Numbered from the stretch's first letter, positions 25,046 to 34,205 are shown. The stretch is DNA of 64,000 nt from Prado023 sp963788325 (GCA_963788325.1 CAWBGJ010000015.1:62001-126000), one strand, 5' to 3'. Notes: generated from the sequence alone by a model not told the origin. A program made the numbers and translations.

Positions 25046-27115
25046 TCAGCCGGCCGACGCGGCAGCCATCGCCGCGCGCCGCTCGAGGGCCAGCGCACGC
25101 ACCTTGGCCAGGTCCGCCTCGGTGTAGACCCCGTTGACCCCGGAGATCGCCGCCAGCTTCATCCCGTGCCGCAGGCCGATCTGGTAGATCTCCTTGACCT
25201 TCTCCCACTCGATGTTGCGCCCCACGGTGAAGGTCTCGTAGCGACCCTCGAGGGCCAGGGCGATGGTCTCGGCCAGGCATGCGTAAGCCACGCCGGCGGG
25301 TAGCCCGATGTTGCGCATGTGCACCTCACCGGGCAGCTCGATCTCGCCGGACTCGATGACCAGGACATCGGGACGCTTGGCCACGTCCTCGGCCGAGAGG
25401 TCCAGCGGACGGGCCACGTCGGTGATCACGCACCCCGGCTTCACAGCCATGATGTCCAGCACGCGCTTGCCCGCGCCGGAGGTGGCGGTGACGATCATGT
25501 CCATCTCGGGCAGGAACTCGTGCGGGGTGGCGGCCACGTGGATGGTCGCGCGCGGGTTCTCGCGCTCGATGTCTGCCTTGAGCGCCAGCAGCTTCGCGGT
25601 CTCCGGGGAGATCAGGTACAGGTCGTCGCTGGCCAGTGCCAGCAGCCGGGAGCAGACCGAGCCGATGGCCCCGGTGGCCCCGACCACCATCGCCTTGCCC
25701 GCGATCCGTCCGGCCTCGTCGCTGTCGGCCAGGCCGAGGCGCTCGAGGGCGTCGTGCGCGGCCCACAGTGCCCCGGAGGCGCTGTAGCTGTTGCCCGTCG
25801 TGATCGGCAGGGGTGCCTGCTTGGCCACCGTGGCCCCGGCGTCGCCGACCACCTTGGTGAACGCTCCGAGGCCCATGATCTGCGCGCCCAGCTTCTTGGC
25901 CTGCTCGCCGGCCTGGAGCAGGCGTGCGTAGGTGAACTCCGGGCTGTGGGCGAGGAGTTCCTTCGGCGTGCCGCCCACGGTGATCAGCCAGCCCTCGGCC
26001 TCGTCGCCGGTGGGGGAGACCACGCCGGTGATCCGGCCGTACTTCATCGGTGGGGCGTAGGCCATGCCCTTCTCGACCAGGTCCATGACCTGAGCGGGGG
26101 CGACCCGGTTGATCGTGTTCAACGGCTCGACGTTGGCCAGGTAGCGCTGGGAGAGCGGGTGGATCACGAAGGCGAACCTGCTGCGCCGCCGGTAGCCGTT
26201 CGGGTAGAGGACCCGCGGCTGCATCTGGGTCGAGACGATCATGTCGAGCAGGTCGTCGTTGGTCAGCCGACCCAGCGGGCTGCCGGTCGCCGCGAGCATC
26301 ATGGCCTCGAGCACCGCGGCCGTGATGGTGAAGTCGAAGGGCTGTGGGGTGGAGTCCAGGACCATGTCGACATCCAGGTCCGCCAGCTGCGCCAACCGGT
26401 CCTCGGAGATCGACGACGTCACCACGGACTTGCCGCGCAGGTCCTCGACGCTGAAGGCGTCGAGCTCCTCGAAGGTCGCCACGATGACATGGCTGTCGGC
26501 CAGCGCACGGCGGGTGAGGCTGCTGCTCAGCCCATGGCCCGGAGCCTTGATCTGGGACTTGATCGAGCCGGGCAGCCGATGCACCGGCCACATCCCGAGG
26601 TCCGCGGCCATGCCGACGAGCGGGTTGCTGTGCGTGCGGCCGGCGAGGTTGAAGCGCAGCAGCGGATCGGCGAACTCGAAGTTCTCCGTGTACTCACGCA
26701 GGATCCGCACGGTGCGGTCGTGGTTGCTCCCACCGAGCACCACCACCCGGGCGTTGGCGTAGTAGCCGGGCATCTCGGTGTTCACCTGCCGGATGGACCA
26801 CTCCTGCAGCACCTCGCGCAGGGCGTGCCCGTCGGTGATCGGGACCATCCGGCTCGCCCGCTTGACCTGCTCGACGGCCTCGAGGTCCCCGTCGTAGAGC
26901 CCCGCGGCACGCGCCTCGCGGATCCCGGTCACGGCGATCACGTCAGCATCCACTGCCCACTTTCGCACTAGTTCCTCAGCGGCGGTGACGTCGCCATTGG
27001 TCCCGATCCGGCGCAGGTGGAAGTCACGGTCCAGGAAGGTGACTCGATGGTCGTAGTCGCGGTCGGAACCAGCAAGGCTGATGTTGACCACCGACAGGGT
27101 GGGGGAGGGCTTCAC
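25046..27115 (-). CDS. Double-length homologue of long-chain acyl-ACP reductase (AAR-like)
   Basis: This 689-residue protein starts at a GTG behind AGGAGA. Residues from about 314 to 660 follow cyanobacterial acyl-ACP reductase from end to end: 'FAFVIHPL', 'GLGAFTKVVGDAG', 'ITTGNSYSA', the NADPH loop 'GATGAIGS' at 479-486, and 'YACLAETIALALEGRYE', in which Cys613 matches the acyl-thioester cysteine of AAR. AAR makes fatty aldehydes from acyl-ACP or acyl-CoA, so a similar reaction is likely. The N-terminal half (1-310) looks like a degenerate second copy: a Rossmann start 'ARVVVLGGSNHDRT' and a helix 'AAVLEAMMLAATG' at the place of the Cys helix, without the Cys. The SDR gene lies 34 bp upstream on the same strand. 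Substrate and the role of the first half are unknown. Confidence 0.8.
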   Translation of the reverse strand: MKPSPTLSVVNISLAGSDRDYDHRVTFLDRDFHLRRIGTNGDVTAAEELVRKWAVDADVIAVTGIREARAAGLYDGDLEAVEQVKRASRMVPITDGHALREVLQEWSIRQVNTEMPGYYANARVVVLGGSNHDRTVRILREYTENFEFADPLLRFNLAGRTHSNPLVGMAADLGMWPVHRLPGSIKSQIKAPGHGLSSSLTRRALADSHVIVATFEELDAFSVEDLRGKSVVTSSISEDRLAQLADLDVDMVLDSTPQPFDFTITAAVLEAMMLAATGSPLGRLTNDDLLDMIVSTQMQPRVLYPNGYRRRSRFAFVIHPLSQRYLANVEPLNTINRVAPAQVMDLVEKGMAYAPPMKYGRITGVVSPTGDEAEGWLITVGGTPKELLAHSPEFTYARLLQAGEQAKKLGAQIMGLGAFTKVVGDAGATVAKQAPLPITTGNSYSASGALWAAHDALERLGLADSDEAGRIAGKAMVVGATGAIGSVCSRLLALASDDLYLISPETAKLLALKADIERENPRATIHVAATPHEFLPEMDMIVTATSGAGKRVLDIMAVKPGCVITDVARPLDLSAEDVAKRPDVLVIESGEIELPGEVHMRNIGLPAGVAYACLAETIALALEGRYETFTVGRNIEWEKVKEIYQIGLRHGMKLAAISGVNGVYTEADLAKVRALALERRAAMAAASAG

Positions 27116-27149
27116 GGGGTCTCCTGGGTGAGGGCAGCGCGGGGGTGGG

Positions 27150-28256
27150 TCACACCATCGCGTGGGAGTCGAACTCCGGGTGGGCGATCATGAAGTCGAG
27201 CAGGGTGCCGGCGTAGTCGGTGAAGGTCGGGCACGTGATGCCCGTCCCGGCCAGGTCGGCCACTGCGTGGTGGGTGCTGTGGACGGTGCGGTAGGCGAAG
27301 TAGTCCAGGCCCTCGGCCGGCAAGCCGAGCAGGTTCTCCAGGCCGGGGATCCCGCCCAGCAGGATGCGGGTGGCGGCCAGCGGCAGCGGCACCCAGGTGA
27401 TCCGCTTGCCCAGGTGGGCCGCGAACGCGTCCACGAGCGTCCGCGCGGTCGGCGGATGCGGGTCGGTCAGTGCGTAGGTGCGGCCCACTGCGACGTCCAT
27501 CGCCGAGAGCGCGTCCATCGCGTCGATGACGTAGTCGCGGGGGACCAGCCCGAAGCGCACCTCGTCGGGGTTGCCGACCGCGGGCACGACCGCCAGTGCG
27601 GGCTGCTTGCGCAGGAAGGCAGCCAGGAAGTAGGGGCCGTCGTACTTCTGGGTCTCGCCGGTGCGCGAGTCGCCCACCACGACACCCGGTCGGTAGACGG
27701 TGGCCGGCAACCCGCCACGCATGGCGCGGCGCACGAGCACCTCGGCCTCGAACTTGGTGGCCTCGTAGTGGTTGAGGAACCCCTGGCCCACGTCGAGGTC
27801 GTCCTCGGCGAAGATGCCGGGGTGATCGCCACTGACGTAGCAGGTGCTCACGTACTGCAGGCGCTTGAGCGTCGGGTGGCTGGTCGCGAACTCGATCACA
27901 TGGGCGGTGCCCTCGACGTTGACCCGGCGCGCCACCTCCTCGGGCACCGAGAGGTCATACACGGCTGCCAGGTGCCAGATCTCGGTCACGTCGTCGAGGC
28001 GGGGACGGTCGGTGATGTCGATGCCCAGACCCTGCTCGGTGATGTCACCCACCACGAGCGCGATGCGGCCCTCGGTGTGCGGGTGCTCCGCGGCGATCTG
28101 GTCGATCCGTTCGTTGGCCAACGACAGGTACTGGGCCTGCACGAGGCACACCGCGTGGTCCTCCGTGCGGCGCTCGAGGATCCGGGGCAGCAGCGCTGAC
28201 CCGAGGAACCCCGGGAAACCGGTCATCAACACAGAACCCACGTCCATCGCCTCCAT
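27150..28256 (-). CDS. Extended SDR / NAD-binding-4 (fatty acyl reductase-like) oxidoreductase
   Basis: This protein of about 368 residues has an N-terminal 'TGFPGFLGSALL' nucleotide motif, 'LAAVYDLSVPEE', the catalytic serine/threonine strand 'LQYVSTCYVSG' and the YxxxK pair in 'HYEATKFEAEVLV'. These are marks of the thioester-reductase/fatty-acyl-CoA reductase branch of extended SDRs. The start may be the ATG at 28256 or 28247. With the AAR-like gene 34 bp downstream it forms an operon, so one enzyme may make and the other further reduce a fatty aldehyde. It is divergent from hemE across 168 bp. Confidence 0.85.
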   Translation of the reverse strand: MEAMDVGSVLMTGFPGFLGSALLPRILERRTEDHAVCLVQAQYLSLANERIDQIAAEHPHTEGRIALVVGDITEQGLGIDITDRPRLDDVTEIWHLAAVYDLSVPEEVARRVNVEGTAHVIEFATSHPTLKRLQYVSTCYVSGDHPGIFAEDDLDVGQGFLNHYEATKFEAEVLVRRAMRGGLPATVYRPGVVVGDSRTGETQKYDGPYFLAAFLRKQPALAVVPAVGNPDEVRFGLVPRDYVIDAMDALSAMDVAVGRTYALTDPHPPTARTLVDAFAAHLGKRITWVPLPLAATRILLGGIPGLENLLGLPAEGLDYFAYRTVHSTHHAVADLAGTGITCPTFTDYAGTLLDFMIAHPEFDSHAMV

Positions 28257-28424
28257 CAGGTGATCCAGTCGTCGGGAGCCCCGACCATGCTGCACAGCCT
28301 ACTGACCGGTAACTTCATCCGCCGTGTCCAAAGGTCCCTCCCTGATGTCCGTACGGCCCGGTGTCCCCGGACAGACGCCGCCACGACCGACGCGAGCCTC
28401 CCGGGGCCGTGGCACGATGGGCTG

Positions 28425-29615
28425 GTGATCACCACTGACTATGCGGGAGTCGGCGGTCCGGTGTCGAGGCCATCCGCTGCCGCCACTGCCGCGAGCGCCG
28501 CCACCCTCGACCCCGAGCATCCCGTCCTCGCCGGGCGCACCGACTTCAGTCCGCTGCTGCGAGCGGCCGCAGGCCGAGCCGTGCCGCACACGCCCGTGTG
28601 GTTCATGCGCCAGGCCGGGCGATCGTTGCCGGAGTACCGCAAGGTCCGCTCGGGGGTCGGGATGCTGGACTCCTGCTTCACCCCGGACCTGGTCGTGGAG
28701 ATCACTGACCAACCGGTGCGTCGGCACGGTGTGGACGCCGCCATCCTGTTCTCCGACATCGTGGTCCCGCTCAAGGCCCTCGGCATCGACCTCGACATCG
28801 TCCCGGGCGTCGGCCCGGTGGTCGCCGAGCCCATCCGGGACGCTGCCGGGGTGGCCGCGCTGCGCGACCTCGAGGCCGACGACGTCGCGCCGGTGCTGAC
28901 CGCGGTGAAGGTCCTCACCGGCGCATCGGGTCCGCTGGGGGCCACGCCGCTGATCGGGTTCGCGGGCGCGCCGTTCACGCTGGCCAGCTACCTGATCGAG
29001 GGCGGTCCGAGCCGTGATCACGCCCACACCAAGGCGCTCATGTACTCCGACCCGGCGCTCTGGCACGACCTTGCCGACCGGCTGGCCCGGATCGCCGGGA
29101 GCTTCCTGCGCATGCAGGTCCTTGCCGGCGCCAGCGCGGTGCAGCTGTTCGACTCGTGGGCCGGGGCGCTGCCCGCAGCGGACTACCGCGCGCTCGTCCT
29201 GCCGCACGTCGGCACGGCACTGGCCATGGTCGAGGACCTCTGCACCGAGCACGCGATCCCTCGGATCGTGTTCGGCGTGGGCACCGGCGAGCTGCTGGGA
29301 ACCATCTCGCAGGCCGGCAGCGAGGTCGTCGGGGTGGACTTCCGGGTGCCACTGGACGAGGCCGCGGAGCGGGTCCGACCCGGGGCAGCCCTGCAGGGCA
29401 ACCTGGACCCGGCCATCGTCATGGCCAGCGACGACGTGGTGCGGGCACGTGTGGACACGGTGCTCGCGGCTGCCCGGCGCAGCGGCCGTGGGCACATCTT
29501 CAACCTCGGCCATGGCGTGCTGCCCGACACTGATCCCGAGGTCCTGACCCGGATCGTGGCGCAGGTGCATGCCGCCGGGCCGGTGCCCTCCGCCAGTGGC
29601 CACCGGTCTTCCTAG
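28425..29615 (+). CDS. hemE: Uroporphyrinogen decarboxylase
   Basis: This 396-residue enzyme decarboxylates uroporphyrinogen III to coproporphyrinogen III in heme biosynthesis. The two signature motifs are present: 'PVWFMRQAGRSLPEYR' near residue 58 and 'GFAGAPFTLASYLIEGG' near 180. The late 'LQGNLDPAIVMA' and 'HIFNLGHGVLPDTDP' segments bind substrate propionates. The start is taken as the GTG at 28425, giving an N-terminal extension of about 30 residues ahead of the core; a later start is possible. It is first in a hemE-hemY-hemQ run. Confidence 0.96.
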   Translation: MITTDYAGVGGPVSRPSAAATAASAATLDPEHPVLAGRTDFSPLLRAAAGRAVPHTPVWFMRQAGRSLPEYRKVRSGVGMLDSCFTPDLVVEITDQPVRRHGVDAAILFSDIVVPLKALGIDLDIVPGVGPVVAEPIRDAAGVAALRDLEADDVAPVLTAVKVLTGASGPLGATPLIGFAGAPFTLASYLIEGGPSRDHAHTKALMYSDPALWHDLADRLARIAGSFLRMQVLAGASAVQLFDSWAGALPAADYRALVLPHVGTALAMVEDLCTEHAIPRIVFGVGTGELLGTISQAGSEVVGVDFRVPLDEAAERVRPGAALQGNLDPAIVMASDDVVRARVDTVLAAARRSGRGHIFNLGHGVLPDTDPEVLTRIVAQVHAAGPVPSASGHRSS

Positions 29616-29707
29616 CCCCGGCATCGGTGCCCTGGCACGCGGCACGATCGGCCCGACACACGAGGTCCGGTGCCCCACCCGGTATCCGCAGATGGCACAG
29701 TGTTCCC

Positions 29708-31222
29708 GTGACCGCCAAGAGGATTCCCCGTGATGCCGGCCCGGCCGTCGGCGCGTCGACACCGTCCACTGGGACGGCTCCGCGGACCCACGTGGTCGTC
29801 ATCGGGGGTGGCATCTCAGGGCTTGCTGCGGCGTGGTTCCTGAGCCGGAGCCATCCGGATGTGTGGGTCAGTGTCCTGGAGGCCTCCGCCGAGGTGGGCG
29901 GCAAGCTGTCGGTCAGCGATGTCGCCGGGATCGCTGTGGACGAGGGTGCCGAGTCGTTCGTGGCCTCCCGGCCCGAGGCCCTGCGGCTGGCCCGCGAGGT
30001 GGGGCTCGAGACCGAGCTGGTCACGCCGGTCGAGTACCAGGCGGCGATGTACAGCCGGGGCCGTGTGCGCCAACTCCCACGAGGCCTGTTCATGGGGATC
30101 CCGACTGACCTGCGCGCACTGGCGGCCAGCGACGTGCTGTCCCCGGCCGGGGTCCTGCGCATCCCGCTGGATCGGGTCCTCGCGCCCACGGAGCTGGGCG
30201 AGGACATCTCGGTCGGGAAGTTCATCTCGGCACGGGTGGGCCGGGAGGTGGCGTGCCGTCTGGTCGAGCCACTGCTCGGCGGGGTCTACGCGGGGCGCGC
30301 GGAGGTCCTGTCCATGCAGGCGACGATGCCGGCGCTGTTCCGCGAGCTGCGCCATGACCGTTCCCTGCTCAGTGCCACCCAACGCGTCGCCGGCGGTGGC
30401 ATGGCCGCGGCCGGCGCCCGCCGCGGGCTGCCGTTCCGGGGCGTGGTCGGCGGGGTCGGCCGGGTTCCCGGGGCGATGGCGGCGGCGCTGGTGGGCAGTG
30501 GCGTGCAGATCCGGACCCGCACCACGGCCCGGTCCGTGCGGCGCACCGAGTCCGGCTGGGTGATCGAGGTGGGTCCCGCGTCAGCGCCCGAGCTGATCGA
30601 GGCCGACGCCGTGATCGTGGCGACCCCCGCTGCGCCGGCGGCCCGGCTGCTCTCCGACGTTGCGCCCACGGCAGCCGTGGAGCTCGGCGGTATCGAGGCC
30701 GCGAGCGTGGCGACGATCGCCCTGGCCTACGCATCGCAGGACGTCCCGGAGCACACGACCGGCTCCGGTCTGCTGGTGCCCGCCGTGGAGGGCCGGAAGG
30801 TCACCGCGATCACCTACCTGGACCGCAAGTGGGAGTGGATGGCGCAGGCCGGCCAGCGCGAGGGCCTGCGCATGCTGCGGGTCACGGTGGGTCGGCATCG
30901 GGAGAACGAGGTGCTGCAACGCAGCGACGAGGAGCTACTGGAGCTCGTGGGCATGGATCTCGCGCACCTGCTCGGGATCACCGCTGCACCCGTCGAGGCG
31001 CGGGTGACGCGCTGGGGCGGTTCGCTGCCGCAGTACGCGGTGGGCCACCGAGCCCGACTGGAACGAATCACCAGACAGATGACCAGCGTGCCGAGCCTGG
31101 CGCTGTGCGGGGCGTCCTACGACGGTGTCGGGGTGGCCGCCTGCGTGGGCTCGGCCTACGAGGCTGCCTCCCGCGTCACCAGCGCGCTGACCGAGGCCCC
31201 GGCAGGTGGACGTCGTGGCTGA
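29708..31222 (+). CDS. hemY: Coproporphyrinogen III oxidase (HemY/CgoX type)
   Basis: This 504-residue FAD enzyme has the dinucleotide motif 'VVVIGGGISGLAAAWFL' after a 30-residue leader, 'DEGAESFVASRP' in the substrate domain, and a C-terminal FAD segment 'LCGASYDGVGVAACVGSAYEAA'. In Gram-positive bacteria it oxidises coproporphyrinogen III to coproporphyrin III. The start is the GTG at 29708. The gene overlaps hemQ by 17 bp, which fits the coproporphyrin-dependent heme route. Confidence 0.94.
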   Translation: MTAKRIPRDAGPAVGASTPSTGTAPRTHVVVIGGGISGLAAAWFLSRSHPDVWVSVLEASAEVGGKLSVSDVAGIAVDEGAESFVASRPEALRLAREVGLETELVTPVEYQAAMYSRGRVRQLPRGLFMGIPTDLRALAASDVLSPAGVLRIPLDRVLAPTELGEDISVGKFISARVGREVACRLVEPLLGGVYAGRAEVLSMQATMPALFRELRHDRSLLSATQRVAGGGMAAAGARRGLPFRGVVGGVGRVPGAMAAALVGSGVQIRTRTTARSVRRTESGWVIEVGPASAPELIEADAVIVATPAAPAARLLSDVAPTAAVELGGIEAASVATIALAYASQDVPEHTTGSGLLVPAVEGRKVTAITYLDRKWEWMAQAGQREGLRMLRVTVGRHRENEVLQRSDEELLELVGMDLAHLLGITAAPVEARVTRWGGSLPQYAVGHRARLERITRQMTSVPSLALCGASYDGVGVAACVGSAYEAASRVTSALTEAPAGGRRG

Positions 31223-31931
31223 CTCCGGGGAGTCGGGCAAGCGCCCGGGTCAGGGCAAGGCGGCCAAGGAGCTCAACGAGCAGATCCGCTACACCATGTG
31301 GTCGGTGTACCGGGCGGTTCCCGGTGCCCCTGCCGGGCCCAGCCCGTTCGACGTGGCTGGCGTCGTGGACCAGATGTCGGCGCGCGACGTGGTCCTGCGC
31401 GGGGCCTACGACGTGGGCGGCCTACGCGCTGACGCCGACGTCATGCTGTGGTGGCACGCCGCCACGGCACAGGAGCTGCAGCAGGCCTATCGGGCTGTGG
31501 CCGATGCTGCTGGGCAGCGGTTGGTCCCCGTGTGGTCACAGATGGCGTTGCACCGACCTGCCGAGTTCAACCGGTCGCACGTGCCCGCCTTCCTGGCCGA
31601 CGAGCGCGCGCGGGAGTGGGTCTGCGTCTACCCGTTCGTCCGGTCCTACGAGTGGTACCTGCTCGAGGAGTCGGAGCGTCGCGCGATGCTCGTCGAGCAC
31701 GGTCAGATGGGCCGCGACTACCCGGATGTGCGTGCCAACACGGTGGCGTCGTTCGCCCTCGGGGACTACGAGTGGATGCTGGCCTTCGAGGCCGACGAGC
31801 TGCACCGGATCGTGGACCTGATGCGCCACCTGCGTGGGTCCACCGCCCGTCGCCACGTCCGCGAGGAGACGCCCTTCTACACAGGTCGACGGATCAGCTC
31901 TCAAGCTGTCGTCGACCTGTTGGGCCGCTGA
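31206..31931 (+). CDS. hemQ: Coproheme decarboxylase, chlorite dismutase family
   Basis: This 241-residue HemQ converts coproheme to heme b, the last step of the Gram-positive pathway. The family core is clear: 'RYTMWSVYRA' at the N-terminus, 'VWSQMALHRPAEFNRSHVPAF', the tyrosine-bearing 'VYPFVRSYEWYLL', and 'MLVEHGQMGRDYPDV', which carries the proximal-side histidine region. The chlorite dismutase distal arginine is not evident, consistent with HemQ rather than true chlorite dismutase. The start GTG lies inside the end of hemY. Confidence 0.95.
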   Translation: MDVVADSGESGKRPGQGKAAKELNEQIRYTMWSVYRAVPGAPAGPSPFDVAGVVDQMSARDVVLRGAYDVGGLRADADVMLWWHAATAQELQQAYRAVADAAGQRLVPVWSQMALHRPAEFNRSHVPAFLADERAREWVCVYPFVRSYEWYLLEESERRAMLVEHGQMGRDYPDVRANTVASFALGDYEWMLAFEADELHRIVDLMRHLRGSTARRHVREETPFYTGRRISSQAVVDLLGR

Positions 31932-31947
31932 GCTCGCGGGCCGCCGC

Positions 31948-32400
31948 TCACTGGGACGCGGAGTCCTGCGTCGTCAGGCGGATGCTGATCGAGTTGATGC
32001 AGTAGCGCAGGTCGCTGGGGGTTCCGTAGCCCTCGCCTGCGAAGACGTGGCCCAGGTGCGACCCGCACGACGCGCATCGCACCTCCGTGCGGGTCATGCC
32101 CATGGAGCGGTCCTCGATCTCGATGATCGCCTCGCCTGCCAGCGGCGAGAAGAACGAAGGCCACCCGCAGTGCGAGTCGAACTTCGTGTCGCTGCGGAAC
32201 AGCTCGGCGTCGCAGGCTCGGCAGGAGTAGACGCCCTGGGTCTTGGTGTCGGTGTACTCGCCGACGAAGGCCCGTTCGGTGCCGCCCTCGCGCAGGACCT
32301 TGCGCTCGGCGGGGGTGAGTTGCTCGGCCCATTCCTGCTCGGTGCGCTGCACCGGGTAGGCACTGCCGTCGGGACGTGTGGGGGAGACGCGGTGGCCCAT
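31948..32400 (-). CDS. msrB: Peptide-methionine (R)-S-oxide reductase
   Basis: This 150-residue MsrB repairs methionine-R-sulfoxide in oxidised proteins. The two zinc CxxC pairs ('CRACD' and 'CASCG'), the active-site region 'GWPSFFSP' and the catalytic cysteine in 'LRYCINSISI' are all present, and the length is normal. It converges on hemQ and is divergent from the primase-polymerase gene. Thioredoxin or mycoredoxin is the usual reductant. Confidence 0.97.
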   Translation of the reverse strand: MGHRVSPTRPDGSAYPVQRTEQEWAEQLTPAERKVLREGGTERAFVGEYTDTKTQGVYSCRACDAELFRSDTKFDSHCGWPSFFSPLAGEAIIEIEDRSMGMTRTEVRCASCGSHLGHVFAGEGYGTPSDLRYCINSISIRLTTQDSASQ

Positions 32401-32489
32401 GACCCCACGGTAGGCCGCGCAGCGCCAACCTGCACGACCTCAGTCCCGCCGCGGGGCGCATGCGGGCTCGACGGGCTAGCGTTCGGCGG

Positions 32490-33581
32490 ATGGCGAGCAG
32501 CGCGTTCGGAGCACCGATCATCCGGGAGATCGATGGGCATGAGATCCGGGTGTCCAACCCGGACAAGCCCTACTTCCCGAACGCCGCGGGCGGACCGATC
32601 ACCAAGCTGGACGTGATCGACTACTACACGGTGGTCGGCGACGTGCTGCTGCACGCACTGCGCGACCGGCCGACCACCTTGGAGCGCTGGCCCGGTGGAG
32701 TTGTCCCGGGCGCCCGACTGAGCACGCGGGAGGGCTTCAAGGGGGCCGCGTTCTACCAGAAGCGCGTGCCCACGGGAGCCCCCGAGTGGGTGCGGACCGC
32801 TCGGATCGCGTTCCCCTCGGGCCGGACCGCTGATGAGGTCTGCCCGCACTCGCCGGCAACGATCGTCTGGGCCGCCCAGCTAGGCACGATCACGTTCCAC
32901 CCGTGGCCAGTGCGATCCACTGACGTCGAGCTGCCTGACGAGTTGCGCATCGACCTCGACCCCCAGCCGGGCACCGACTTCGACGACTCCGTGGCGGTGG
33001 CCCTCGAGCTGCGTGGGCTGCTCGACGAGCTGGGGTGGGTCGGCTTCCCGAAGACCTCCGGCGGGCGCGGCGTGCACATCTACGTGCGGATCCAGGCTCG
33101 TTGGACGTTCACCGACGTGCGGCACGCGGCCATCGCCCTGGGCCGGGAGCTGGAGCGGCGGATGCCCGGGCGCGTCACGACCAGGTGGTGGAAGGAGGAG
33201 CGCGGTCAGACCGTGTTCGTCGACTACAACCAGAACGCCCGAGACCGGACGATCCGCTCGGCCTGGTCGTTGCGCGCTGTCGCGGATGCGACAGTGTCGG
33301 CGCCGGTGACCTGGGCCGAGCTGCCCGAGGTGGCACCGGCGGACTTCACCCTGCGCACAGTCCCCCCGCGACTGGCCGCTCAGGGCGACCCGCACGCGGC
33401 GATCGACGACGTGGCCCACGACCTGACCCAGGTCCTCGAGTGGTACGACCGCGACGTCCGCGATGGGGGCCTGACGGACATGCCCTATCCGCCGGACTAC
33501 CCGAAAATGCCCGGCGAGCCGACCCGCGTGCAGCCCAGCCGAGCCAAGGAGCCCGCGGATCCTCCGGAGCTGGACCGCTGA
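32490..33581 (+). CDS. LigD-type DNA primase-polymerase domain protein (PolDom)
   Basis: This 363-residue stand-alone AEP primase-polymerase carries the family motifs 'NPDKPYFP', 'ERWPGGV', the catalytic acid pair in 'LRIDLDPQPG' and 'TSGGRGVHIYV'. Such domains fill gaps during non-homologous end joining or act as polymerases in base-excision repair (PolD1/PolD2 in mycobacteria). The start is the ATG at 32490. No Ku gene is in the window. An ATP-dependent ligase is encoded about 1.5 kb away on the other strand, so the LigD functions are split between genes here. Confidence 0.93.
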   Translation: MASSAFGAPIIREIDGHEIRVSNPDKPYFPNAAGGPITKLDVIDYYTVVGDVLLHALRDRPTTLERWPGGVVPGARLSTREGFKGAAFYQKRVPTGAPEWVRTARIAFPSGRTADEVCPHSPATIVWAAQLGTITFHPWPVRSTDVELPDELRIDLDPQPGTDFDDSVAVALELRGLLDELGWVGFPKTSGGRGVHIYVRIQARWTFTDVRHAAIALGRELERRMPGRVTTRWWKEERGQTVFVDYNQNARDRTIRSAWSLRAVADATVSAPVTWAELPEVAPADFTLRTVPPRLAAQGDPHAAIDDVAHDLTQVLEWYDRDVRDGGLTDMPYPPDYPKMPGEPTRVQPSRAKEPADPPELDR

Positions 33582-33587
33582 CGTTCC

Positions 33588-33617
33588 GGGGTGGGCGTGG
33601 GTCGGGTCGGGCGTGGG
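33588..33617 (+). other. G-quadruplex-type G-tract run
   Basis: Six tracts of three or more G separated by one to three bases start 7 bp after the PolDom stop codon. Such a run on the coding strand can fold in mRNA or DNA and may help end transcription. It is a sequence prediction only. Confidence 0.5.
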
Positions 33618-33667
33618 CGAGTCCCGGGGACTGAGTCGGGCCTCGCTGGGGGCTCAGCTGTGCAAGG

Positions 33668-34027
33668 TCAGCTGCCGAGGGGGGAGGGGGCGGCGTCCTG
33701 CGCACCGGGTTCGGGCTGCCGATCGCGAAGATCGACCCAGACCTCGGGATCGGCTGCAAGTGCCGTGAGTCGAGCAGCGGGACTGAGTTCGGCGTCACTG
33801 CGCGTGTCGACCTCGAAGGCCGTGTAGATCGGATCGCGGGCCAGGAGTGCGGTGATCACGAAGTAGCCCCCGAGGATGCCGAACAGGCCCGTGATCACGC
33901 CAGCGCCACCCGAGGCCAACCACGCGAACGCGGCCATGAGCAGGAGGCTCAGCGCGATCCCTGCACGTGCAAGGCGATCCTCACGACCCACGCGAGCCTT
34001 GCCTGCGATGCTGTCCATGATCCCCAT
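33668..34027 (-). CDS. Small two-helix membrane protein, unrecognised
   Basis: This 119-residue protein starts at 'MGIMDSIAGK' behind a GGGGG site. It has a short basic head, two hydrophobic helices (about 22-42 and 45-62), and a soluble acidic tail ending in Pro and Gln. I recognise no family. The upstream 292 bp before the fasciclin gene hold its promoter, a large palindrome and the fasciclin terminator. Confidence 0.65.
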   Translation of the reverse strand: MGIMDSIAGKARVGREDRLARAGIALSLLLMAAFAWLASGGAGVITGLFGILGGYFVITALLARDPIYTAFEVDTRSDAELSPAARLTALAADPEVWVDLRDRQPEPGAQDAAPSPLGS

Positions 34028-34205
34028 CGGTGAACCCCCTGGTCGGTCACTGTCGCGACCATCTTCACGCGGACCCAGCAGCCTGGGGCGACGACGCGCC
34101 GGACGCCCGGCTTTCGTAGCCAGCATATCGGACATTAGGGACGCACTGTGCGCTGCGATGCGGCTCTCGGCTGCTCTGGGACAGCGGCCCTGCACTCCGC
34201 TGACG

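Noticed and set aside
24041..28256. Alkane biosynthesis operon of cyanobacterial type
   Set aside because: Only the reductase-like half is present; no aldehyde-deformylating oxygenase was seen.
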